A stretch of 64,000 bases of DNA, from contig CAWBVU010000006.1 of NCBI GenBank assembly GCA_963792405.1, positions 2,027,662-2,091,661 of the forward strand. The letters are read 5' to 3'. Source of the stretch: SZUA-442 sp963792405 (GTDB lineage Bacteria > Actinomycetota > Acidimicrobiia > Spongiisociales > UBA5794). A program made the position numbers and the translations under genes. The notes under the pieces are model-generated. The model was not told the origin of the DNA and did no database searches. It worked only from the letters and a program-made list of their open reading frames with translations. Below are positions 26,146 to 34,093 of this stretch, one piece after another (position 1 is the stretch's first letter; every line of letters starts with the position of its first letter).

Positions 26146-27546
26146 GTGAGAGACGCCATCGATACGCGACGGGCATGGGCCCCTGTCGCCATACTCCTGG
26201 CCGTCCTCGTCGTCCTCGCGTTCCCCGGTGTCGCCGCCGCACACAACGTCGCCCAGAGCTACGTGTACCTCGACATCTACGACGACACGATCGAAGGGAG
26301 GGTGGAGTACCCCGTACCCGACCTCAACGAGGCGCTCGGGCTCGACCTGCCCAACGACGCGGAGGGTGCCCTCGTCGCTGCGGAGGGGATCAGGGAGGAA
26401 CTCGTCGCGTACTCCCAGTTGCACTTCGCGCTCTTCGACCTCGAGGGGCGTCAGTGGGACGTCGAGTTCGGAGAGATCGAGACCCTGGACGCGATCGGTG
26501 GCGCCTTCGTCGTCATGAACTTCTCGGTCGCGGAGACCTTCGAGGAGGTGCCGAGGGAGTTCGTCGCACGGTACGACGGCATCATCCATGCACTTCCCGA
26601 GAGGGATGCCCTCCTGCTCATCGGCACCGACTGGGGCTCGGGGACGTTCAACAACGAGGCGAGCGACCTCCTCCGGTACACGGCGGACTCCACCGTCCAG
26701 ACGGTCGATCTGGGGGCCTCGTCGTTCTGGAGCGGCCTCAACGGCGTCATCGGTCTGGGCATCGAGCACATCCGCATCGGGACCGACCACATCCTCTTCA
26801 TCTTCGCGCTGGTCCTGCCGTCGGTGCTCGTCTTCACCCGCAGGATCGGTTGGGAGCCCTCCCCGAGCTTCGGTTCGAGCCTCTGGCGGGTGTTGAAGAT
26901 CGTGACGATGTTCACGCTCGCCCACACGATCACGCTCACCCTCGGAGGGTTGGGGATCATCGAGTTCCCTCCCGCACTGGTCGAGACGATCATCGCGGTG
27001 TCCATCATCCTCGCGGCGGTGCACAACCTCCGCCCGACCTTCTTCAACCGCGAGTGGATCATCGCCTTCGTGTTCGGGCTCTTCCACGGGTTCGGCTTCG
27101 CAGGGCTCCTGTCCGACCTGGGGCTCACCCAGAGCCGGCAGTTCGTGTCGCTGCTCGGTTTCAACCTCGGCATCGAGATCGGGCAGGCGTTCATCATCCT
27201 CCTGATCTTCCCCGCGCTGTTCCTGGCTCGCCGCACGAGGATCTACCTGCCTGCGATGTACGCAGGCTCGGTCGCGCTGATCGTGGTCGCGTCGGCATGG
27301 GCGATCGACAGGGCCACCGGCTTCTCCGTCAACGTCGACTGGGTCGTCGACCGGGTCGTCCTGTGGCCGCGGTCGTTGCTGTTCATCGTGCTCGCGTATG
27401 TGGTGGCGGGGTCGGTCTATGTCTTCGAGCGCAACCGGGGCGATCTCGTCCCCGTGGCGGGCGGGATCAGCGGGGCTCCCGCCTCCGCGGCGACCGGCGT
27501 CGGTGCTCCCGCGAGCCCGGTCGCCAGGGAGTCCGACGCTTCCTGA
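26146..27546 (+). CDS. HupE/UreJ-like membrane protein
   Basis: 466 residues from GTG 26146 (GGAGGG seven bases upstream). It begins with a signal sequence (WAPVAILLAVLVVLAFPG...AAAH), followed by a ~190-residue extracytoplasmic domain rich in beta strands, then about seven membrane segments starting at GLGIEHIRIGTDHILFIFA. That HIRIGTDH motif and the later FGLFHGFGFAGLL, with membrane-embedded histidines, identify the HupE/UreJ_2 family, whose simpler relatives carry nickel or cobalt. Large versions with a soluble N-terminal domain are common but uncharacterised. It follows the phosphopantetheinyl transferase by 130 bases on the same strand; a link with the peptide cluster is possible but unsupported. 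Confidence 0.8.
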   Translation: MRDAIDTRRAWAPVAILLAVLVVLAFPGVAAAHNVAQSYVYLDIYDDTIEGRVEYPVPDLNEALGLDLPNDAEGALVAAEGIREELVAYSQLHFALFDLEGRQWDVEFGEIETLDAIGGAFVVMNFSVAETFEEVPREFVARYDGIIHALPERDALLLIGTDWGSGTFNNEASDLLRYTADSTVQTVDLGASSFWSGLNGVIGLGIEHIRIGTDHILFIFALVLPSVLVFTRRIGWEPSPSFGSSLWRVLKIVTMFTLAHTITLTLGGLGIIEFPPALVETIIAVSIILAAVHNLRPTFFNREWIIAFVFGLFHGFGFAGLLSDLGLTQSRQFVSLLGFNLGIEIGQAFIILLIFPALFLARRTRIYLPAMYAGSVALIVVASAWAIDRATGFSVNVDWVVDRVVLWPRSLLFIVLAYVVAGSVYVFERNRGDLVPVAGGISGAPASAATGVGAPASPVARESDAS

Positions 27547-27571
27547 CGCCGAAGGAGGGGCGTACGCTCGG

Positions 27572-28882
27572 TCAATCCGTGTGCGCCTGGTCGTCCTTCG
27601 GGTCGGCCGTCGAGTGGCGTGATCCCTCCCCTTCGCTGCGACCGGACCCCCAGTCGATCGACCCGAGGGCCCTCCACTGGACGACGTACCGGACGCCAGC
27701 CCCCGCCAGCACGCCGATGGCTCGCGCGTAGGCGCCGGTGAACCCCGCCGTGAGGCCACCCGCCAGCGAGAGGGGGCTCGTCAGCGCTGCGATCTTCGCG
27801 AGGGTTCGCTCCCTGCGGGCGCCCATGAGCTCGCTGTTCTGGAGGAAGAGCATGGTCGCGACGAGGTTCGCGATCACGGTCAGGGCGACGAGTCCCGACA
27901 GCGCATACGCGGACGGCACGATCACCGCCATCGGGTTGAGGGGCCAGTCCCAGCCGACCACGACGAGGTAGCCCGCCCCTGCCAGGATCATCGCGCCGAC
28001 ATAGACGCGGCTCGTGTGCCGCGCCGTCGCCCTGTCCCTGTCCATGGCGGCGCGCATCGCCCGCGGCGACAGGACGGCGGACAGGCCCGCGGCGAGCACG
28101 AGCACCGGCTGTGCGACGACCCTCGCCGACTCGGCATAGCCGAGCTCCTCCGGGCTGGCGAGCAGCGGGATGACCGCAGCGATGAGGAGGCCGGTCAGGG
28201 CGGGCACCGCCTCGTTCACCAGGAGGAAGCGGCCACTCGCGGCGAGCTGACGGAAGCGGAGGGGGAGCACCGGGCGGGCTGCGGTGAGGCGCACGCCCAC
28301 GATGACCCCGTAGGTGAGGGACACGGCATTCGCGGTTGCGAGGACGCCGAACGGGATCCATGCGGCGGGGACCTCGAGCACCGTCCCTGCGATGACGGCG
28401 ACGACCGTCACCGTGAACTGGACGACGGAGACCGATGCGGCCGTCCACGAATGTGATGCGATGTGCAGCATTCGGCGGACGTGGTCCTGCATCGGTGAGA
28501 GCACGATCGTCAGGGCAGAGGTCAGCGCGAGGACGACCGCGACATCCAACGCCGCATAGCCCGAGGTCACCAGGAAGGCGAACGCCGACCCGAGCATGCC
28601 GATGAGGGAAGGGCCGAGGCCGAGGCGAAGGCTCCCCCGAATCAGACCCAGGCGCTCCGAGACGGGCAACCCGACGGCCTCGACCTCCACGGGTGTGTAG
28701 ACCACGAAGGGCGGCAGGGTCCCGACGAGGAACGCCGTGAAGAAGACCGCATAGACGCCGCGATCGACATCACCGAGGAGGTTGACCGCCGTGATCCCCA
28801 CGACGAAGGTCGCCAGCGAGGCGAAGCCGCTGTCGACGACGCCCGCCGGGAGACGTCGCCTGATGCCAGGTTCCGTGGCCAC
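27572..28882 (-). CDS. flippase-like polytopic membrane protein
   Basis: 436 residues with about twelve hydrophobic segments evenly spaced from residue 15 to 410, no signal peptide and a hydrophilic acidic C-terminal tail (GSGRSEGEGS...). The pattern and segments such as FASLATFVVGITAVNLLG and LLVNEAVPALTGLLIAAVIPLL are those of polysaccharide-export/flippase (Wzx, MOP superfamily) proteins. No glycosyltransferase or polymer genes lie beside it, so the cargo is unknown. It converges with the HupE-like gene (25-base gap) and is followed upstream by the secreted repeat protein on the same strand. Confidence 0.6.
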   Translation of the reverse strand: MATEPGIRRRLPAGVVDSGFASLATFVVGITAVNLLGDVDRGVYAVFFTAFLVGTLPPFVVYTPVEVEAVGLPVSERLGLIRGSLRLGLGPSLIGMLGSAFAFLVTSGYAALDVAVVLALTSALTIVLSPMQDHVRRMLHIASHSWTAASVSVVQFTVTVVAVIAGTVLEVPAAWIPFGVLATANAVSLTYGVIVGVRLTAARPVLPLRFRQLAASGRFLLVNEAVPALTGLLIAAVIPLLASPEELGYAESARVVAQPVLVLAAGLSAVLSPRAMRAAMDRDRATARHTSRVYVGAMILAGAGYLVVVGWDWPLNPMAVIVPSAYALSGLVALTVIANLVATMLFLQNSELMGARRERTLAKIAALTSPLSLAGGLTAGFTGAYARAIGVLAGAGVRYVVQWRALGSIDWGSGRSEGEGSRHSTADPKDDQAHTD

Positions 28883-28938
28883 GGCATCTGCTCCTCTGCC
28901 GGTGTGATGCGGCCCGATGGTACCGACCGGCGCTCGAC

Positions 28939-31149
28939 CTAGAAGTCCCCAGCGATGGGGAGGAACGATGACTCGCCGAACAGGAAGTCGATGTCGCTCG
29001 GTCCCGCGGTGTTGCTGAATCGCAGGTAGAAGCGGGCCTCGGACGGGCGGAAGGATCCGACGGCATCGGTGCCCCCACCCTGCCAGTCGCCTGCGATGAC
29101 CCGGTCGGCAGGATCACCGAAGACGAACTCGGTGTCGGCGTTGCCCTGGGTGTGGGAATCGCGCATGTACACGAGGCCGGTGCTCGTGCGGTGGAGGCCG
29201 AACGTGTCGATGCCATCCCCGTCGAAGTCCCCCGCGAAGGGACGATCGCCGAGATCGCCGAAGAAGTAGGCGAAGTCGGCGACACCGAGCCCCCCATCCT
29301 CGGAGCCAAGGCGGTTGATGACGTAGAACCTCCCCTCGCCCGGCCGGTAGATGGACACCGTGTCACAGCCGTCACCATCGAAGTCACCCGCGAGCGGCAC
29401 GTCGCCGGGATTGCCGAAGAAGAACCTGACGTCGGCGGTTCCCTGCGTGTTGGCGTTGCGCAGGTAGACATATCCGTCGGACTGTCGGTAGAGGCCTGGT
29501 GTGTCGACGCCGTCGCAGTCCCAGTCACCCATGAACGGGACATCGCCCGGGTTCCCGTAGTAGAACGACCGCACGCCGACCCGGTCACGCAGGTGCCACA
29601 CGCCTTCGGACACGTCCACGGCGCCGACGCCATCCTGTGAGGGACCGGTACGGAAGGGGATCGTGTCGGCGTACTTGAAGAGCACCACGGCACCGGGACG
29701 GAGCAGCGGTTCGGCGAAGCGAAGCTCCGGGATCGGGCCTGCGTCCTCTCCCTCCGGAGGTGTTCCTTCCGATTCGGGAGGGATCTCGCCGAGGGCGAGC
29801 GTCTTGACCTTGCCATCGACGGGATCCAGATACTCGATCCGGGATCGGTCGATGGTGAAGGGGGCACCGGTGAAGTCGAATTCGAGCCGTATCCGGCCGG
29901 GGAGCTCCGAGCTGGGGAGTGATGGCTCACTCGCACCGAGGGAGTGGGTGTGGCGGCCGTTCTGGATCATCACGTAGCGTTCGCCGTCTGCGTCCCGGAA
30001 GAACCCGACGGGGATGTCCATCGGACCCTCTCCATCGGCGGCGCGGATCGCGGTGAGGTGGGGATCGCCCCCTGCGCCTGGCGACCATGGCCTCGTCCCG
30101 AGCGGCGCGACGGCATCGGGGTGGTCTGCGACGATGAGCCGCACATCCGTGGAGGTGAGCTGGGTGAGGGTGGGGCCCATGTTCGCCAGCTCCTCGTTGA
30201 TCGAGGCAACCGTGGCCCACGCGCTCGTCCTCGGCGCCGACCAGTCGCCCACGCCGTCGAAGAGGGCGGAGCCCCCTGCCGACGTCGCCGAGGGGTGCTT
30301 GTCGCCATCGGCTGCCTGGTAGAGGAACCACGTGTGGCCCGTATAGCCGTACAGGAGTCCGACCATGGCCTGCCATCGCAGGTCCGAGTCCGTGTGGATG
30401 CGATCGTTCCCGCTCTCGGCGCCGACGTACGCGTTGAGGTACTGCCAGTAGGGGACGCCCTTCCTGAGTGCTGCGGACCGGTACTGCTCGAGGGCGGAGT
30501 AGTGGAGGTCGTCGTAGAAGTAGTCGGTGGACATGAGGACGTCCGCATCCACGTCGGTCACCCATCGATCGAGGATCAGGCCGGGGTCGGCGACGTACAC
30601 GCTGAGGTTCGTGAAGACCAGCGCATCGGGATCGGCCGCCCGCACCGCCTCGATGCCCTCCTGCACCTGCGCCAGGGCGGTGAGGCTGCCGGGCTCATCC
30701 CCGACCTGGTAGCCGACCCGACCTGCGCGATCGGGCTCGAGGCCTCCGAGGACCTGTCCCGTGGACTCGAAGGCGAAGCCGTTCCACACCGACGAGGTAC
30801 CGTCGTTGCGCAGCCACGAGATGAACGGATTGGCGGCGCCGGAGGGTTGCCATCCGTCGACCTCCGCCGGGCCGTCCTGCCACAGCACGGTGGTGGTGGC
30901 GCCGAATGCCCCGTAGTAGTCGGTGAGGACCGACGACGGCGGCGCACCCATCGACGCAGAGAGCGCTCCGATCATCATCGGGTTCGTCCGCACCCAGGCG
31001 GGGCCGGCGGGTAGGCCCGCCACGTTCGCGCCGTGGGTCGCGATCGGCCACTCACCCGCGGAGGGCGCCTCCTGGGCGAGTGCCGCACTGGGCAGTGCCG
31101 CGACGACCAACGCCACGGCGAGCAGGATCGAGAACATGGACCGGCGCAT
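28939..31149 (-). CDS. secreted protein with C-terminal GDxDGDG (FG-GAP/VCBS-like) repeats
   Basis: 736 residues with a clear signal peptide (SILLAVALVVAALPSAALAQ). Residues about 35-450 look like a TIM-barrel carbohydrate-active or beta-galactosidase-like region (VGYQVGDEPGSL, STDYFYDDLHYS, LLYGYTGHTWFLYQAADG); I cannot name a family. Residues about 530-736 hold four full repeats of about 48 residues plus a partial fifth, each of the form FxGxPGDxPxAGDFDGDGxDTxxxYR...YxRN. The GDFDGDG loops should bind calcium. Similar repeats close many secreted proteins in marine actinobacteria. Likely exported; a role in polymer breakdown is a guess. Confidence 0.75.
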   Translation of the reverse strand: MRRSMFSILLAVALVVAALPSAALAQEAPSAGEWPIATHGANVAGLPAGPAWVRTNPMMIGALSASMGAPPSSVLTDYYGAFGATTTVLWQDGPAEVDGWQPSGAANPFISWLRNDGTSSVWNGFAFESTGQVLGGLEPDRAGRVGYQVGDEPGSLTALAQVQEGIEAVRAADPDALVFTNLSVYVADPGLILDRWVTDVDADVLMSTDYFYDDLHYSALEQYRSAALRKGVPYWQYLNAYVGAESGNDRIHTDSDLRWQAMVGLLYGYTGHTWFLYQAADGDKHPSATSAGGSALFDGVGDWSAPRTSAWATVASINEELANMGPTLTQLTSTDVRLIVADHPDAVAPLGTRPWSPGAGGDPHLTAIRAADGEGPMDIPVGFFRDADGERYVMIQNGRHTHSLGASEPSLPSSELPGRIRLEFDFTGAPFTIDRSRIEYLDPVDGKVKTLALGEIPPESEGTPPEGEDAGPIPELRFAEPLLRPGAVVLFKYADTIPFRTGPSQDGVGAVDVSEGVWHLRDRVGVRSFYYGNPGDVPFMGDWDCDGVDTPGLYRQSDGYVYLRNANTQGTADVRFFFGNPGDVPLAGDFDGDGCDTVSIYRPGEGRFYVINRLGSEDGGLGVADFAYFFGDLGDRPFAGDFDGDGIDTFGLHRTSTGLVYMRDSHTQGNADTEFVFGDPADRVIAGDWQGGGTDAVGSFRPSEARFYLRFSNTAGPSDIDFLFGESSFLPIAGDF

Positions 31150-31193
31150 CGGTCCCGAAGGATGCCACGATCGTCCCTTTAGTCGCTCGACGT

Positions 31194-32057
31194 TCAGTGG
31201 TCGGGAGACTCCGCTGCGTCGATGCCGCCCGGGCGATCCCCGCTGCGCCGGACGAGGGCGACGAGGGCACCGCTCACGAGCTCGGGAAGCTCGGCCTGCG
31301 GGTAGTGACCGGCGCCGTCCGCGAGGACGAGCTCGGCTCCGAGTGCCTCGGTGAGCGTCCGCGCCTCCCCGACGGGATCGGCGAAGTCGGGATCGGCGGT
31401 GCCCATGACGATCGTGACGGGCTGTCGCACACGTTCGAGCCTCCGCCCCGCCTCGGCATGCGAGCTCCCGGACAAGCGACGGAAGTCGGCGAACCTCCCG
31501 GCCTCGGCCAGGTTCTGCTTGAGCGCCGACACGTAGGCATCATGATCGGGCGGAGGCGCTCCCGGGTACATGTTCCTGCGGTAGTACGCGACCCATGCGC
31601 TCCGGCCCCAAGGAGGCGACAACATGGCCTTGAAGGCGGCGCCCATCCACCATGCGATCGGTACCTCCCTCACGAAGGGTCCGATGAGCATCAGCCCCGA
31701 TACCCGGTCGGGCGCGTCGGTCGCGGCGATCACGGCCGAGGCGCACGACAGGGAGTTGCCCACGAGCACCGCGGGGCCTGCATCGAGCTCCTCGATCAGG
31801 GCGAGGTAGTCGGAGGCGACAGCCTCGTCGTCGAGCCGGTCCCAGCCCGTCGACGACTCACCCATCCCCCTCAGATCCATGGTGACGAGCCGGATGCCCT
31901 CCGCCGCGATGGCGTCCCGCACATGTCGGTAGACGTGGCGGAGGTCGCCCATGCCCGGCGCTGCGATCACCAGTGGGCCTTCGACCCCGCTGTCGTCGTA
32001 GGAGATACGGCCACCCGGCCTGTCGAGATATCGTGTCGTCGGGTGCGGGGTGGTCAT
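31194..32057 (-). CDS. alpha/beta hydrolase
   Basis: 287 residues from ATG 32057 (GGAGAAGGA upstream). Motifs: AAPGMGDLRHVYRHV (oxyanion region), TMDLRGMGESS, nucleophile elbow LVGNSLSCASAV (Ser in GNSLS, about residue 100), VMGTADPDFADP (acid) and DGAGHYPQAELP (His near residue 265). This is the classical esterase/haloalkane-dehalogenase/peroxidase-type fold; the reaction cannot be assigned. The reverse-strand reading upstream of the ATG also ends in a TGA that overlaps the start (ATGA), a possible remnant of a preceding coding region. Confidence 0.8.
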   Translation of the reverse strand: MTTPHPTTRYLDRPGGRISYDDSGVEGPLVIAAPGMGDLRHVYRHVRDAIAAEGIRLVTMDLRGMGESSTGWDRLDDEAVASDYLALIEELDAGPAVLVGNSLSCASAVIAATDAPDRVSGLMLIGPFVREVPIAWWMGAAFKAMLSPPWGRSAWVAYYRRNMYPGAPPPDHDAYVSALKQNLAEAGRFADFRRLSGSSHAEAGRRLERVRQPVTIVMGTADPDFADPVGEARTLTEALGAELVLADGAGHYPQAELPELVSGALVALVRRSGDRPGGIDAAESPDH

Positions 32058-32175
32058 GATGTCGTGCCGTCCTTCTCCGTGGTCGGGGTGACGGTGGCCG
32101 CCGGGTGCCCGAATGCATCGATGCCGATCTCCCACGCCCGGTCGAGGTCGGTGCGGTCAACGGAGTCACCGCGAT

Positions 32176-32277
32176 CTACGAGCGCTGTCGCTTCCAGTCC
32201 TCGTCGGCGTCAGGGTACTGGCCATGCCGCGCCGTCACCCCGCACACCGGGCGCTTGGACGAGGACGAACCGATCAC
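32176..32277 (-). CDS. possible small protein with Cys/His and YPDADEDW tail
   Basis: In the 309-base stretch between the hydrolase and APC genes, a minus-strand frame from GTG 32277 encodes about 33 residues ending VCGVTARHGQYPDADEDWK and stop at 32176. The frame is open further upstream (SEVPCAVIG...), giving Cys-x14-Cys plus His, but no ATG is available; GGAGG lies 11 bases before the GTG. The tail resembles the C-terminus of the zinc-finger protein at 33613 (DQYPDAYEEWK). This could be a real small metal-binding protein or the remnant of one. The rest of the stretch shows nothing I recognise. Confidence 0.3.
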   Translation of the reverse strand: MIGSSSSKRPVCGVTARHGQYPDADEDWKRQRS

Positions 32278-32366
32278 GGCGCACGGAACCTCCGACCGAC
32301 CGGGCTCGTCGACTGCTAGCGTGCGCGCGACGCGCCGCTGACCGCGGTCGGGTACGGGGGATCGTC

Positions 32367-33575
32367 GTGAATCAACGCTATGTGCTCGACGGTGTCATCG
32401 GAGTCGTGGTGCTCGCCGCCGTCGCCTGGATCCTGTACAGACCGAAGGTCCAGCAGTCGGCTCGGTACCAGGCGATGGTCGTGCCCCTCGCCAACATCAT
32501 GGACGTCGGCTTCCTCGTCCTGTCGCCGGTGATGATCGCCCTCGTCGGCTATGCCGCTCCGCTGTGGATGCTCGGCATCTGCCTGGTGGCGATGCTCACG
32601 GGCACCGTGATCGCCTACAACATCCGCAACTACGAACCGGTGATCGGCACGCCGGACGCGACGAACAAGGTCTCGGCGTGGGCGAACTGGTCGCTCTTCG
32701 GCGCGTCCATGGTGAACATCGCCTACTACACCCAGCTCCTGATGACCCTTGTCCTCCTGCCCCTCGGCATCTACACGGAGGACCGGACGACGGTCACGTC
32801 TGCCATCCTCCTGGTCGTGGTGATCGTGTTGGGCTACCGGGGCTTCCTCCCCGTGCTCAACCGGCTCGGTGACCGGACCACCGCCTTCAACCTGGCGGCC
32901 CTCTTCGCCATCCTCGCGGCGTTCGCGGTCTACAACCTCTTCGAAGCCCTCAGCGGGAACTGGTCCTTCCCGACGTACCAGCCCGAGATCGGCACCGACA
33001 CCGTACGCAAGATGCTCGGCCTCTTCGCGATGGTGCAGGGATTCGAGGCCTCGCGCTACATCGGCAAGAAGTTCTCCGCCGACGTCCGTGTGTCGACGAT
33101 GCGCTGGGCACAGGTGATCGCGACGTCGGTCTTCGTCGCCTTGATCGCCCTGGTGCTCCTGCCCTTCGGTGAGTACCGGCCGCCTCTGGACGCCACGGCC
33201 ATCTTCGTGGTGTCGGACGCCGTCAGTGCCTACCTCCCGTGGCTGATCCTGATCGCCGCGGTAGGGAGCCAGGTTTCGGCGATCACGAACGCGACGCTGT
33301 CACGTAGTGACCTCCTCATCGAGGCGACCCACGAGACCATCCCCCGCAAGTTCACCTTCCCGATCCTGCTGGTGCCGGCGATCATGATCGTGGTGTTCAC
33401 GAACGTGACGAGCGCCGTCGCCATCGCCTCGCGCGTGTTCGCCCTGTACTTCGTGCTCCAGGCGATCATCGCGATCGTGCTGTCCTACCGGAAGCGGCAA
33501 TGGGGATGGCTGGCCGTGTTCGTCGGTGTGGCGGCCATCATGGCGGTCATCACGATCTTCGGCCTCCCGATCTAG
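32367..33575 (+). CDS. APC-superfamily-like polytopic membrane protein
   Basis: 402 residues from GTG 32367 with GGGGG six bases upstream. About eleven hydrophobic segments span residues 8-395. Features include IAYNIRNYEPVIGTPDATNK in the first third, a loop with MVQGFEASRYIGKKFSADVR, and FVVSDAVSAYLPWLILIAAVGSQVS, which recalls amino-acid/APC transporters (helix 6-8 region). The fit is not strong enough to name a substrate. It stands alone, convergent with the zinc-finger gene. Confidence 0.55.
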   Translation: MNQRYVLDGVIGVVVLAAVAWILYRPKVQQSARYQAMVVPLANIMDVGFLVLSPVMIALVGYAAPLWMLGICLVAMLTGTVIAYNIRNYEPVIGTPDATNKVSAWANWSLFGASMVNIAYYTQLLMTLVLLPLGIYTEDRTTVTSAILLVVVIVLGYRGFLPVLNRLGDRTTAFNLAALFAILAAFAVYNLFEALSGNWSFPTYQPEIGTDTVRKMLGLFAMVQGFEASRYIGKKFSADVRVSTMRWAQVIATSVFVALIALVLLPFGEYRPPLDATAIFVVSDAVSAYLPWLILIAAVGSQVSAITNATLSRSDLLIEATHETIPRKFTFPILLVPAIMIVVFTNVTSAVAIASRVFALYFVLQAIIAIVLSYRKRQWGWLAVFVGVAAIMAVITIFGLPI

Positions 33576-33612
33576 CAGAATGCAGGACACCGGGGGGTGA
33601 TGCCCGGGCCCA

Positions 33613-33912
33613 TCACGACGAGCCAGGCGTTCGGTGGACCTTCCACTCCTCGTAGGCGTCCGGGTACTGGTCGGGGTGGGACCCACGCACGTGGGCGGCG
33701 AGCCCCGCCATGCCCTTCGCCGACTCGCCACAGAACGGGCAGATGACCGGGGGCTTGGGAGCGCTCCGGCCGTCGACCTTACGGGCCGGTCGTGTCGCGG
33801 ACGGAACCGCGACACCCTCGAGGGCCGCGATGGCCTCGACGATGCGGGCTCGTTCGAGATCGAGGCGATCCCGCTCCTCGTACAGCGCCTCCAGCGCACG
33901 TGTGATGCTCAT
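33613..33912 (-). CDS. small C2H2-type zinc-finger protein with N-terminal helix
   Basis: 99 residues from ATG 33912. The N-terminal half is a long amphipathic helix (RALEALYEERDRLDLERARI, likely coiled coil). After a basic linker comes CPFCGESAKGMAGLAAHVRG and then SHPDQY, i.e. C-x2-C...H-x4-H, a single C2H2-like finger. It could bind DNA as a dimer or be a protein-interaction module; I do not recognise a named family. No clear ribosome site; a longer version from 33960 is possible. The finger's histidine is followed by YPDAYEEWK, resembling the tail of the short frame at 32176. Confidence 0.6.
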   Translation of the reverse strand: MSITRALEALYEERDRLDLERARIVEAIAALEGVAVPSATRPARKVDGRSAPKPPVICPFCGESAKGMAGLAAHVRGSHPDQYPDAYEEWKVHRTPGSS

Positions 33913-34093
33913 GGCGACCAGCGTATCAGGTGGTGCTGGCCGAACGTCGTGGACGAGCATCGCAGAGGCGTCAGGTGCCTTGACTTTGTCATGATCTGCA
34001 CATCCTTGGGCAGATCCGGCGAAGCCCTCGTCCCCGCTGACCGTCGGCCGCGTCCTCGGGACGCACCGTGTCGCCGCCGTTCCTGGGCTGCGA

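Noticed and set aside
33597..33616. GTGATG-8-CATCAC hairpin between convergent genes
   Set aside because: A six-base stem without a U-run, overlapping the zinc-finger stop codon; too weak to call a terminator.
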